Shown here one piece after another: positions 6,678 to 12,589 of a stretch of DNA of 12,589 bases. The stretch covers positions 1 through 12,589 of the forward strand of contig CALKXX010000038.1 in the NCBI GenBank assembly GCA_938003725.1, in the 5' to 3' direction. The translations under genes were made by a program, and so were the position numbers. Under the pieces are notes generated by a model, which was not told where the DNA came from, did not search any database, and saw nothing but the letters and a program-made list of their open reading frames with translations. This stretch comes from an uncultured Sphingomonadaceae bacterium (lineage in GTDB: Bacteria; Pseudomonadota; Alphaproteobacteria; Sphingomonadales; Sphingomonadaceae). Within the stretch, counting starts at the first letter, position 1; each line of letters opens with the position of its first letter.

Positions 6678-8102
6678 CTAGCCGCTCCTGGAAAGGACTT
6701 CTAAGGGCGGCAATTGCCGTGTTTCCGAAATATTCGGGATAAAATGATCGGTCTTTTCCCACGCCATCGGCCGACCGGATAAGCTGCCGATATATTGCAC
6801 CATCGCCCGTCTCGCAGCCATGATGTTAATGATGTTCGACACGAGCGTCCGGGGGATCGATAGCAATGCTTCTCTCATGCCGTAAAGCCGGAATACAAAA
6901 TGCCCGCGCATGATCAAACGCCACATCAGGAATACTGCATTTATTAACAGCAATGTCTTCAAATGTGGCGACAGAGGTTCTGGTCGATATAGCTCCAACA
7001 TTCCCAACAGGCCTAGCAGACCGGTTAACACAATAGCGAGGTAAGCGAACGCCAGCACAATCGCTGCAAGGCTGGCCTTGCGATCGCGCAATCGCATCCA
7101 GTTTTCGCGCCAGCATGGTTTCCACCCAAGTCGATCCCATCCCGATAACGCGATGCCCGCCATCCAGCGGCTTTTTTGTTTTACCGCATCTTCCAGATTA
7201 TCCGGAAAAAACTCCTGAGTGGCGACCAGCTGGCCTTGTTGGTCCCGCAGTCTGGCAAAAATACCGCGAGAATTACCGTCTGTAAGATGCAAACCGAGTT
7301 CATAGTCTTCCGTCATACTTGTCGCATCAAAGGGCTTCCCGCGTGTATAGACGGCCAGGCGAGCGAGCGCGTCCTTTGCAAAGGCACATCCAACACCAGC
7401 CGATGGAATAGAGACACCAAGAGCCTCCCTGAGGACCATTTGCTTACCGTGCATTTCGGCAAATTCATCGCCATAATGACCCGCCACCCAGCGCGACTTG
7501 ATCGCGCGTCGCGGAATGACCGGCAACTGGACCAAAGCCGCACGACTAATCAAATGATCGAAAAGCTCCAAAGCCTTCGGATGTACCAGGTCTTCGGCAT
7601 CATGCAGGACGACCGCCTTGAAATTGTCAGATTCGCCAATTTCATCCTGACACAAAGCCGACCATAGTCGGTTCAAACAATCTGCTTTGGAAGTTGGTCC
7701 CGCTTGGTCACACAAGACCAGCCTGACTTTGTCAGACCCACGTGCCGCCATCGACACTGCTGATATGGTATCGGGGTCATTCGGATAGCAACCGACATAG
7801 ATTCTGAAATTTGGGTGTTCCCACTGTTCCAAACAACGACGGAGCATGGCGGAAATTACACCTGCCTCTTTCCAGGCCGGAACAAAAATGGCGAGTCGGC
7901 CATCATCTTGCGCGGCGGGAAGGTTTTCCACCACCGCCCGATCGTGCTGGTTGTAGACGAAATATTTACGGCGGAGTGAATGGCCAATCCAAAGCCCGTC
8001 GAAAACAATATCATCAATCGAACCGATCAAAAAACAGACGCTCGCAAAAAGTAGCAGCTCTTTCTGAAAAATATCGATAAATGGCAGGATTACATCAATC
8101 AT
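6678..8102 (-). CDS. NfrB-like membrane glycosyltransferase, GT2 family
   Basis: 474 residues; processive-type inner-membrane GT2. There are one or two N-terminal hydrophobic segments (about 14-40). The catalytic domain follows, with AIFVPAWKE (71-79), the metal/nucleotide-sugar motif HDAED (168-172), the TEDYELG motif carrying the candidate base (264-270) and QKSRW (309-313), the QxxRW acceptor motif of processive GT2 enzymes. Transmembrane helices lie at about 343-368 and 382-400, and the C-terminus has WEKTDHFIP (447-455), similar to the WDKT-H-FP stretch of NfrB. All catalytic motifs appear intact. E. coli NfrB is about 745 residues and carries a C-terminal MshEN/GSPII_E_N domain that binds cyclic di-GMP; this protein ends before such a domain. 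The start ATG at 8102 has GGAG ten bases upstream. The gene is immediately followed by the NfrA_C-type gene. The sugar substrate is not readable from sequence. Confidence 0.87.
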   Translation of the reverse strand: MIDVILPFIDIFQKELLLFASVCFLIGSIDDIVFDGLWIGHSLRRKYFVYNQHDRAVVENLPAAQDDGRLAIFVPAWKEAGVISAMLRRCLEQWEHPNFRIYVGCYPNDPDTISAVSMAARGSDKVRLVLCDQAGPTSKADCLNRLWSALCQDEIGESDNFKAVVLHDAEDLVHPKALELFDHLISRAALVQLPVIPRRAIKSRWVAGHYGDEFAEMHGKQMVLREALGVSIPSAGVGCAFAKDALARLAVYTRGKPFDATSMTEDYELGLHLTDGNSRGIFARLRDQQGQLVATQEFFPDNLEDAVKQKSRWMAGIALSGWDRLGWKPCWRENWMRLRDRKASLAAIVLAFAYLAIVLTGLLGLLGMLELYRPEPLSPHLKTLLLINAVFLMWRLIMRGHFVFRLYGMREALLSIPRTLVSNIINIMAARRAMVQYIGSLSGRPMAWEKTDHFIPNISETRQLPPLEVLSRSG

Positions 8103-8194
8103 TGCGCGCGCACTCCAAGGCGCTCCAGCGTGGGAACACTGTTTTCGGTTTTTGGTTTGACGGCAAAGCTGGTTATTTATTCAGCTGTAGACTT

Positions 8195-8638
8195 CTAACC
8201 GGAATGCAATCGCTCCGCCTCTGAAGGTCGGGCATATTCGTGCGCCCCGATAGCGAGTGCCAGAATCATCGGATATGCCCAGAACGCTGTACCCGTTGCC
8301 AGAGCCCATGGTGCAATATCAGGCGCCACTGCCGTAGCCACATGAATGGAGATCGCGACTAAGTGAAATGCAGTTGCCCACATCGGCCAATACCGATCGG
8401 AAACCATGGTTAAATAGATCAGAGCTAAAAGTACGATCATATCCACATAAAACGTACTGGTAGCGAGACCCGTCCAAGCGGTTCCGGAGACATGAAAACC
8501 TAATGTCGTAGCGACAGAGCCGATTATCATTATTGCGCCGCCCACATATTCTGTTCGATTACCGCGATAAAACGCGTAGCCACACGCTATAAAAAGGTAG
8601 GCGTAGAATAAATATGGTATCGCTGTTTGAAAAATCAT
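8195..8638 (-). CDS. Five-helix integral membrane protein, unknown function
   Basis: 147 residues, with about five hydrophobic segments at 6-24, 31-50, 59-79, 84-105 and 112-132, then a short polar tail (EYARPSEAERLHSG). Histidines occur at 49, 92, 99 and 133, three of them in or near membrane segments (LGFHVSG, AFHLVAISIHVATA), but no known haem or metal signature is evident. I do not recognise the family. The ATG at 8638 is preceded by a G-run (TGGGGC) that could serve as a ribosome site. It lies between the 116-aa gene (65-nt gap) and the glycosyltransferase gene (92-nt gap), all on the same strand. The arrangement suggests an accessory inner-membrane component of the glycan machinery, for example a scaffold or translocation helper; this rests on position only. 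Confidence 0.75.
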   Translation of the reverse strand: MIFQTAIPYLFYAYLFIACGYAFYRGNRTEYVGGAIMIIGSVATTLGFHVSGTAWTGLATSTFYVDMIVLLALIYLTMVSDRYWPMWATAFHLVAISIHVATAVAPDIAPWALATGTAFWAYPMILALAIGAHEYARPSEAERLHSG

Positions 8639-8703
8639 AATCGTGCCCCATCCACAACGAATATCAGGGTGTCATCGAAACGCGCTTGGGTCGCGGGCGT
8701 CAT

Positions 8704-9054
8704 TTAGGCGGCCTGATCCACCAGAGATAATCCATTTCGTCCTTGCGTGAGTGGAGGTTTGTCATTCCCACTACCCACGGCCATCTCCCGAAGGCCAATT
8801 TGTATTTGGGTTTCAGCCAGCCGATTATGCGTTTCCACAATCTCTCCACGTGCACCGACCAGGGTGGCCAGCGTTTGTGCGGCATGAGACATTGCATCCT
8901 GACCAACTACGGCCGACAAATTTGCATTATTTCGTGCCACAGGCATATAGCCTGCCAAATCTGCCATCTTGCTGATAGCTTCGTCAATTGCTTTTTCAGT
9001 TTCAAACAACCGATGTGCCAATTGCTGCGCTGCGTCCCGTCTTTGTTTAAGCAT
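8704..9054 (-). CDS. Small helical cytoplasmic protein, unknown function
   Basis: 116 residues from the ATG at 9054. This start has a near-perfect GGAGGAG Shine-Dalgarno site (9067-9061), so the 16-codon longer reading frame is not used. There is no signal peptide or membrane segment. Residues 1-92 are almost wholly helix-forming and rich in A, Q, E and L, with two likely amphipathic helices (about 2-35 and 52-92) split by a GYMPVARNNAN turn. Residues 93-116 are polar and glycine-containing, probably disordered (GSGNDKPPLTQGRNG). No catalytic motif is visible and I do not recognise the family. It is the second gene after the membrane-tethered LuxR-type regulator and precedes the membrane protein and glycosyltransferase. 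Possible roles include a coiled-coil adaptor for the regulator or for the synthase (inference). Confidence 0.78.
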   Translation of the reverse strand: MLKQRRDAAQQLAHRLFETEKAIDEAISKMADLAGYMPVARNNANLSAVVGQDAMSHAAQTLATLVGARGEIVETHNRLAETQIQIGLREMAVGSGNDKPPLTQGRNGLSLVDQAA

Positions 9055-9060
9055 GATTAA

Positions 9061-9067
9061 CTCCTCC
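9061..9067 (-). promoter_or_regulatory. Strong Shine-Dalgarno site of the 116-aa protein gene
   Basis: The minus strand reads GGAGGAG, then six bases, then ATG at 9054-9052. It is the best ribosome site on the minus strand of this window and decides the start. It implies efficient translation of this small protein compared with its neighbours, whose sites are weak. Confidence 0.8.
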
Positions 9068-9135
9068 GTAGGAATCGCTTCTCTACGTTTTTGCATCCAC
9101 AATTTAATGGGCAGTTGCGCTTGACCGATGCGGCC

Positions 9136-9708
9136 TTATGAACCGCGCAGCCGGGAAAGCGCTTCCAATCCCGCTAATATTCCGCCGAAGGACACCGCTG
9201 ATCCGATGGCGATTACAATGATCCATCCCAATCTTTCGATAGAGCTTAGCTCATTTTTCTCGCCGCGAGCTCGCGGAAACGGTAACCGAGAGGACCTGCT
9301 AGCTTGACGGTCCATTTGCAAAGCGGCGGTGCCATCTTCGAAATTGGATCGATCAGATATCAGATGATCTGCAACTTCCGTGTCCCTTTTGTTCGACAAA
9401 TCCAATTTGGCGGATTCGCCGGAATTCTCAACATCCGACGATTGATATATCAATGGTTGATATGCTGGCGCCCCCTCCAGTTCAGCAAATTTGCGAGCGG
9501 CCTCAAAGCGCGTACTAACGCCCAAAACCCGCATTGAACCGCGCAAACGCTGATCGACGGTATGGGGTGAAATGCCCAACTCTCGGCCAATTTCCTTGGA
9601 ATTCAAATGAGCAAGAACCAGCCGCAGGCAATCGCGTTGACCGACGGACAAGTTCACATCGGAAGGCATGGAATCATGATCTGACATGGTGTCTACCGCC
9701 ATATGCAT
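9136..9708 (-). CDS. LuxR-type HTH regulator with C-terminal transmembrane segment
   Basis: 190 residues. Residues 18-78 form a LuxR/FixJ-type helix-turn-helix: LSVGQRDCLRLVLAHLNSKE, then IGRELGISPHTVDQRLRGSM with the recognition helix at about 47-60, then VLGVSTRFEAARKF. The DNA-binding domain is at the N-terminus and no receiver or ligand-binding domain precedes it. Residues 80-158 are polar and probably disordered. Residues 161-184 (GWIIVIAIGSAVSFGGILAG) form a single hydrophobic helix followed by a short positive tail. The topology is therefore a cytoplasmic DNA-binding head tethered to the inner membrane with almost no periplasmic part. The start is uncertain: ATG codons at 9708, 9702, 9687 and 9669 are all in frame, none with a strong ribosome site. 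It is first in the minus-strand run and divergent from the MFS gene. It probably controls the glycan cluster and itself (inference). Confidence 0.82.
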   Translation of the reverse strand: MHMAVDTMSDHDSMPSDVNLSVGQRDCLRLVLAHLNSKEIGRELGISPHTVDQRLRGSMRVLGVSTRFEAARKFAELEGAPAYQPLIYQSSDVENSGESAKLDLSNKRDTEVADHLISDRSNFEDGTAALQMDRQASRSSRLPFPRARGEKNELSSIERLGWIIVIAIGSAVSFGGILAGLEALSRLRGS

Positions 9709-9769
9709 GGCTTTGAGTCAGACTGGAATTCAATATTTTCCACTTGAACGGGTAGTTTCTGCATATGAA

Positions 9770-9794
9770 TGGCATAGCAAGGAATCGAACCTTG
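9770..9794 (-). other. tRNA 3'-end-like remnant (T-arm plus acceptor strand)
   Basis: On the minus strand a perfect T-arm is present: stem CAAGG/CCTTG around a seven-base loop TTCGATT, which meets the universal TTCRANY loop consensus. It is followed by a seven-base acceptor-like strand CTATGCC and a discriminator-like A, with no encoded CCA. Upstream, GGCATGA at 9850-9844 could pair with only about five of the seven acceptor bases, and no acceptable anticodon stem-loop or D-stem can be built in between. A complete tRNA is therefore not supported. The likely explanation is a tRNA fossil or an integration-site scar (att-like) left by an element that targeted a tRNA 3' end. Confidence 0.45.
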
Positions 9795-9911
9795 TCGGTC
9801 ATTCCGCCCCCTGTTAACTTTTACCCAATTATTAGACATTCAATCATGCCATAGCAGACCAACGTAAAATCGTGAAACTTTAATCATTTTTGATAATCTG
9901 GTTTCAGGACA

Positions 9912-9924
9912 AATCATAATGATT
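9912..9924. promoter_or_regulatory. Short palindrome upstream of the MFS gene, possible operator
   Basis: AATCAT and ATGATT flank a single A, a perfect 6+1+6 palindrome about 70 bp before the MFS start. The size fits a dimeric repressor half-site pair, but AT-rich intergenic DNA can produce such sequences by chance and no regulator family can be named. Confidence 0.25.
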
Positions 9925-9982
9925 GTTTTGCCAGAAACCTGCTGGACTTGACGCTGCGATCAGGCCATCACACACAAAAGTG

Positions 9983-9988
9983 GCAGGA
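9983..9988 (+). promoter_or_regulatory. Shine-Dalgarno site of the MFS gene
   Basis: CAGGAG ends about six bases before the ATG at 9995. It fixes the start there rather than at the in-frame TTG 72 nt upstream, which has no ribosome site and would place non-homologous residues before the transporter. Confidence 0.75.
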
Positions 9989-9994
9989 GAGACT

Positions 9995-11419
9995 ATGAAC
10001 GCATCACAGGCAGCGGCGTCAGCTAACACCAATACAGGTCAGGCTTTCGGCACCAAAGGTTACCGTAACTACGTACTAATCTCTCTCACTTTGCTCTACA
10101 CTTTGAACTTTGTTGATCGCGTGCTGATTTCCATATTGGCTCAGCCTATCATTGATGAATTTCAGCTTCAGGATTGGCAATTCGGGTTGCTGTCAGGTTT
10201 CGGCTTTGCGTTAATGTACACGCTTGTGGGCATACCGATTGCGCGATTTGCGGAGAAGTGGAACCGAGTTCGTATCATCGCGGCAAGCGTAATATTATGG
10301 TCAGTGATGACCGCGCTTTGCGGTTTCGCTGGCGGCTTCTTATCGCTTCTCGCCTTCCGCGTTGGTGTCGGAATTGGTGAAGCAGGCCTTACACCGCCCG
10401 CAAACTCAATCATAGCCGACTATTTTCCTCCGCGCAGCCGGGCCCGCGCCATGGGCACGTACGCGATGGGAGTTACCCTTGGCGGTGTCTTCGCCGCCGC
10501 ATTTGGGGGGCCGATTGCCGATATGTTCGATTGGCGAACGGCGTTCATCGTCCTTGGTGTTCCCGGCATTCTTATCGGGCTCGTTTTTTGGATTTCGGTA
10601 AAGGAACCTCCTCGCGGATATTCTGATCCACCTGGCACAGAAAAGCACGAAAACAGAGGCATAGTCGAAACCTTTCGGATATTGGCCCAAAAGCCTACTT
10701 TTTGGCTGAATACAGGGGCAGCAGCCCTAGTTGCGTTCGTCGGCTATGGTATAAGCGCCTTCCAGGTCGCTTATTTTCAAAGGGCCTTTGAAATGACACT
10801 CTCCGAAGCGGCATTTCAGATTCAGGTACCTGCCGGCCTAGCCGCCTCATTTGGTATTTTCGCCGCTGGGTATTTGACTGAAAAGCTGACCCCTCGATGG
10901 AAAAATGCACTGGTTATGATACCCGGTATCGGACTTGTCCTAAGCGTACCTTTTTACATGATCGCCTTTTCAACAGGTAACGTCCCGCTCGCTGTCTTTA
11001 TGCTCATTGTTGGCGCAGCGCTGCATTACACCTATCTTGGTGCGCAGTACACAATTGGCCAAGGGATAGCAGATGCGAAATCCCGGGCCACGGCGATTGC
11101 AATCCTACTCTTCATTGTGAACATAATCGGATACGGGTTCGGGCCACTATTTGTTGGCGCATTGAGCGACATTATGATTAGTAGCCAACTTTCTGCCTCC
11201 GCATTTGGTGCGGAATTGACATCTGATATGTGTAAGGGCGCCCGCGAGCTGCTAACAACAAATTTGGGCGGTGAAAAAGCGCAGGTTTGTCTGGACGCAA
11301 ATGCTGGCGGCCTCGGGCAATCGCTCCTGATTACAGGCGTGCTCTATGGTATATGTGGCATAATCTATATGCTGGCGAGCAAAACGCTCCACAAAGACCT
11401 CGTCGCGAAAATGGACTGA
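9995..11419 (+). CDS. Spinster-type MFS transporter
   Basis: A 474-residue inner-membrane secondary transporter with about twelve hydrophobic helices. The N-terminal 22 residues are polar. TM1 carries LNFVDRVLISILAQPI (38-52), with the Asp-Arg pair typical of spinster-like MFS proteins. The loop after TM2 has a motif-A-like GIPIARFAEKWNR (79-91). FRVGVGIGEAGLTPPANSII (121-140) is the highly characteristic fourth-helix region, followed by ADYFPPRSRARAMG. A polar loop before the last helix contains two cysteines (413 and 432) that could form a disulfide if periplasmic. Bacterial relatives are annotated as lipid, sphingolipid or organic-compound transporters, often near degradation genes; the substrate here is unknown. 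A good ribosome site precedes the ATG. The thioesterase gene follows 25 nt later on the same strand, so the two are probably one transcript. Confidence 0.92.
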   Translation: MNASQAAASANTNTGQAFGTKGYRNYVLISLTLLYTLNFVDRVLISILAQPIIDEFQLQDWQFGLLSGFGFALMYTLVGIPIARFAEKWNRVRIIAASVILWSVMTALCGFAGGFLSLLAFRVGVGIGEAGLTPPANSIIADYFPPRSRARAMGTYAMGVTLGGVFAAAFGGPIADMFDWRTAFIVLGVPGILIGLVFWISVKEPPRGYSDPPGTEKHENRGIVETFRILAQKPTFWLNTGAAALVAFVGYGISAFQVAYFQRAFEMTLSEAAFQIQVPAGLAASFGIFAAGYLTEKLTPRWKNALVMIPGIGLVLSVPFYMIAFSTGNVPLAVFMLIVGAALHYTYLGAQYTIGQGIADAKSRATAIAILLFIVNIIGYGFGPLFVGALSDIMISSQLSASAFGAELTSDMCKGARELLTTNLGGEKAQVCLDANAGGLGQSLLITGVLYGICGIIYMLASKTLHKDLVAKMD

Positions 11420-11444
11420 TCTAGATACCGTTGAGATACCGATA

Positions 11445-11882
11445 ATGGCCCGTCCTGACCCTTGGCAGTTAAACGCTGCAAACTACCCACAGTCCCTGCT
11501 GACGCCAACCCGGTTTCAGGACATGGACCCGAATCGACATCTAAACAATGTAGCTTTTGCATCGATGTTTGAAAATGCGCGCGTGCGGCTGAATCGAAGT
11601 TTGCGGCCATGGGCGGATCGTCCGAAAAACGAGCGCAGTATGGTGGCGGCGGTGACCATCAATTATCTGCGCGAAGGACAATATCCCGACGATGTGACAG
11701 TCTGTTCTGGCGTCAGCAAAATTGGCACATCAAGCTATGTGATCTCTCAAGCGATGTTCCAGCATGATCAATGTATTGCCACTTGCGACAGCGTGATCGT
11801 ATGCCGCACGGACGGGCAAGCACTGCCACTGCGCCCTGCAGTTGTGCAAGAACTTGAGCAAATGCTGATCAAGCGTGACTAA
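11445..11882 (+). CDS. Hotdog-fold acyl-CoA thioesterase (4HBT family)
   Basis: 145 residues, the normal length for a single hotdog domain. The N-terminal part contains TRFQDMDPNRHLNNVAFASM (22-41), matching the 4HBT-family pattern in which Asp28 aligns with the catalytic aspartate (D17 in Pseudomonas 4-hydroxybenzoyl-CoA thioesterase) and HLNN begins the central helix. Later strands read VAAVTINYLRE, VTVCSGVSKIGTSSY and CIATCDSVIVCRT. The expected reaction is hydrolysis of an acyl-CoA thioester to free acid and CoA in the cytoplasm; the acyl group is not predictable. It follows the MFS gene by 25 nt, with only a weak GAG ribosome site. It ends 2 nt from the stop of the convergent crotonase gene. 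The neighbourhood points to acyl-CoA or lipid metabolism. Confidence 0.87.
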   Translation: MARPDPWQLNAANYPQSLLTPTRFQDMDPNRHLNNVAFASMFENARVRLNRSLRPWADRPKNERSMVAAVTINYLREGQYPDDVTVCSGVSKIGTSSYVISQAMFQHDQCIATCDSVIVCRTDGQALPLRPAVVQELEQMLIKRD

Positions 11883-11884
11883 AA

Positions 11885-12589
11885 TCAGTCGATAAAATTG
11901 GCCGCGCGTTTTTGCATAAAGGCATAAACCGCCTCAACCTGGTTTGGAGTACGGCTGACTTTGTCCTGGCCTTGCGATTCCGCCATTAGTATCTGATCTT
12001 CATTCATATCGGGAAGTCTGTTTATCAGATCCTTTGCTATTTGAACCGCTTGTGGATGCTTGCCAGCGATTTCAGCCGCAATTTCCATCGCTTTCGCATG
12101 TGGGTCTTCTGAAAGATGTGTCACGAAACCAAGGTCCTTACCTTCTTCACCGGTAAAAATACGGTTGGTATAGGTAAGTTCGCGCAATATATCATCGCGC
12201 ACAAAATTGCGCCAAGTTGTGTAGCTGCCCATATCGGGGATTAACCCCCAACGCATTTCCATGATCGACATTTTTGCGTCGGGTGCAACCACACGAATAT
12301 CAGCGGCACTTGCAAATTGAAGACCACCACCAATACAGGGACCATGGATGGCTGCGATCACCGGCGCTTTTAATTTTCGCCAAAGCAGCACGATATGCTG
12401 AAATTTATTGGCATTACCATGGGTACGTTCCGCTAGCGTTTTTTGCAGCGGGGATTTCTCATCATCACTATTTTCTTCCGAAGCAGCTGCGGCTGAGGCA
12501 GCAAAATTCGCCATATCAAGGCCAGCACAAAACGCCTTTCCTTCTCCAGATAGCACGATGGCCCGAACCCCATCCATCGCGGTCAACTT
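11885..12589 (-). CDS. Enoyl-CoA hydratase/isomerase (crotonase) family protein, 5' end outside the window
   Basis: 234 C-terminal residues are visible; the frame continues past the window edge (the codon at 12586 is TTG for leucine, preceded by AAG). The first oxyanion-hole segment is GKAFCAGLDM and the second is IHGPCIGGGLQFASAADI, both intact. In MEMRWGLIPDMG the Glu aligns with catalytic Glu144 of rat mitochondrial hydratase. Nineteen residues after the proline, the Glu in ILRELTY aligns with Glu164. Both catalytic acids thus appear present, favouring hydratase activity on enoyl-CoA over isomerase-only relatives. An insertion of about 30 residues rich in A, S, E and D (NFAASAAAASEENSDDEKS) follows the first motif and is longer than in classical hydratases. 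The TGA stop lies 2 nt from the thioesterase stop on the other strand. Exact substrate unknown. Confidence 0.92.
   Translation of the reverse strand, partial: KLTAMDGVRAIVLSGEGKAFCAGLDMANFAASAAAASEENSDDEKSPLQKTLAERTHGNANKFQHIVLLWRKLKAPVIAAIHGPCIGGGLQFASAADIRVVAPDAKMSIMEMRWGLIPDMGSYTTWRNFVRDDILRELTYTNRIFTGEEGKDLGFVTHLSEDPHAKAMEIAAEIAGKHPQAVQIAKDLINRLPDMNEDQILMAESQGQDKVSRTPNQVEAVYAFMQKRAANFID

Larger units (their letters stand above)
9709..9994. other. Divergent intergenic region between the LuxR-type gene and the MFS gene
   Basis: These 286 bp are AT-richer than the flanking genes and must hold promoters for both directions. Visible structures are the tRNA-3'-like remnant (9770-9794), the inverted pair ATGGCAT 9769-9775 / ATGCCAT 9846-9852, a TGAAAC 9873-9878 / GTTTCA 9901-9906 pair, and the palindrome at 9912-9924. 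A GATAAT hexamer at 9892-9897 could be a -10 box for the MFS gene, but no matching -35 sequence is found at 16-18 bp. No additional coding region is supported. Confidence 0.5.

Noticed and set aside
7176..7667. A 163-codon open frame on the + strand opposite the glycosyltransferase gene
   Set aside because: It lies across conserved catalytic motifs of the GT2 enzyme on the other strand, and its own product has no recognisable features.
9766..9852. A complete tRNA gene on the minus strand
   Set aside because: The T-arm is perfect, but the acceptor pairs at only about five of seven positions and no 5-bp anticodon stem with a seven-base loop or D-stem exists, so only a remnant is called.
9923..9994. 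Extended N-terminus of the MFS protein from the TTG at 9923
   Set aside because: There is no ribosome site, the codon sits inside the palindrome, and the ATG at 9995 has a good CAGGAG site with a normal MFS N-terminus.
1..12589. CRISPR array, transposase, integrase or phage genes
   Set aside because: No regularly spaced direct repeats and no recombinase or phage-structural motifs were found on either strand.

Overview
The window reads as chromosomal DNA of an alphaproteobacterium, most likely a sphingomonad of moderate GC content (Sphingorhabdus/Parasphingorhabdus/Sphingopyxis-like). This is inferred from the protein styles: a spinster-type MFS transporter, a TIGR02186 (Alph_Pro_TM) membrane protein next to a TauE/SafE (TSUP) permease, a short NfrA_C-type outer-membrane protein next to an NfrB-like glycosyltransferase, and an expanded crotonase. 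No plasmid, phage or transposase gene is visible.

Layout. (1) 1-1218, + strand: the 3' two-fifths or so of valS, followed by an 81-bp palindromic repeat. (2) 1323-9708: nine genes in a row, all on the minus strand. In transcription order they are a LuxR-type HTH protein with a C-terminal membrane segment, a 116-aa helical protein of unknown function, a 147-aa five-helix membrane protein of unknown function, an NfrB-like GT2 glycosyltransferase, an NfrA_C-type outer-membrane protein, a TSUP anion permease, a TIGR02186 protein, a HerA/DUF87 ATPase, and a small exported alanine/arginine-rich protein with C-terminal heptad repeats. (3) 9709-9994: a 286-bp divergent intergenic region carrying a tRNA 3'-end-like remnant and a short palindrome. 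(4) 9995-11882, + strand: an MFS transporter and a hotdog thioesterase, probably co-transcribed. (5) 11885-12589, minus strand: a 5'-truncated enoyl-CoA hydratase/isomerase that converges on the thioesterase with only 2 nt between the stop codons.

How the genes may work together. The five genes from 9708 down to 5501 look like one functional unit. An inner-membrane GT2 enzyme would polymerise a glycan, an outer-membrane barrel would export or display it, two small proteins of unknown role accompany them, and a membrane-tethered LuxR-type regulator heads the set. This resembles a reduced form of the E. coli Nfr (phage N4 receptor glycan) pathway: the TPR half of NfrA and the cyclic-di-GMP-binding half of NfrB are both absent. 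It is the best candidate in the window for an under-described system. TSUP and TIGR02186 form a translationally coupled pair, probably handling a sulfur-containing or other organic anion. The MFS/thioesterase/crotonase group suggests lipid or acyl-CoA-related transport and metabolism.

Limits: all family calls come from reading motifs and remembered family features. No searches, structure predictions or alignments were run. Both edge genes are incomplete.
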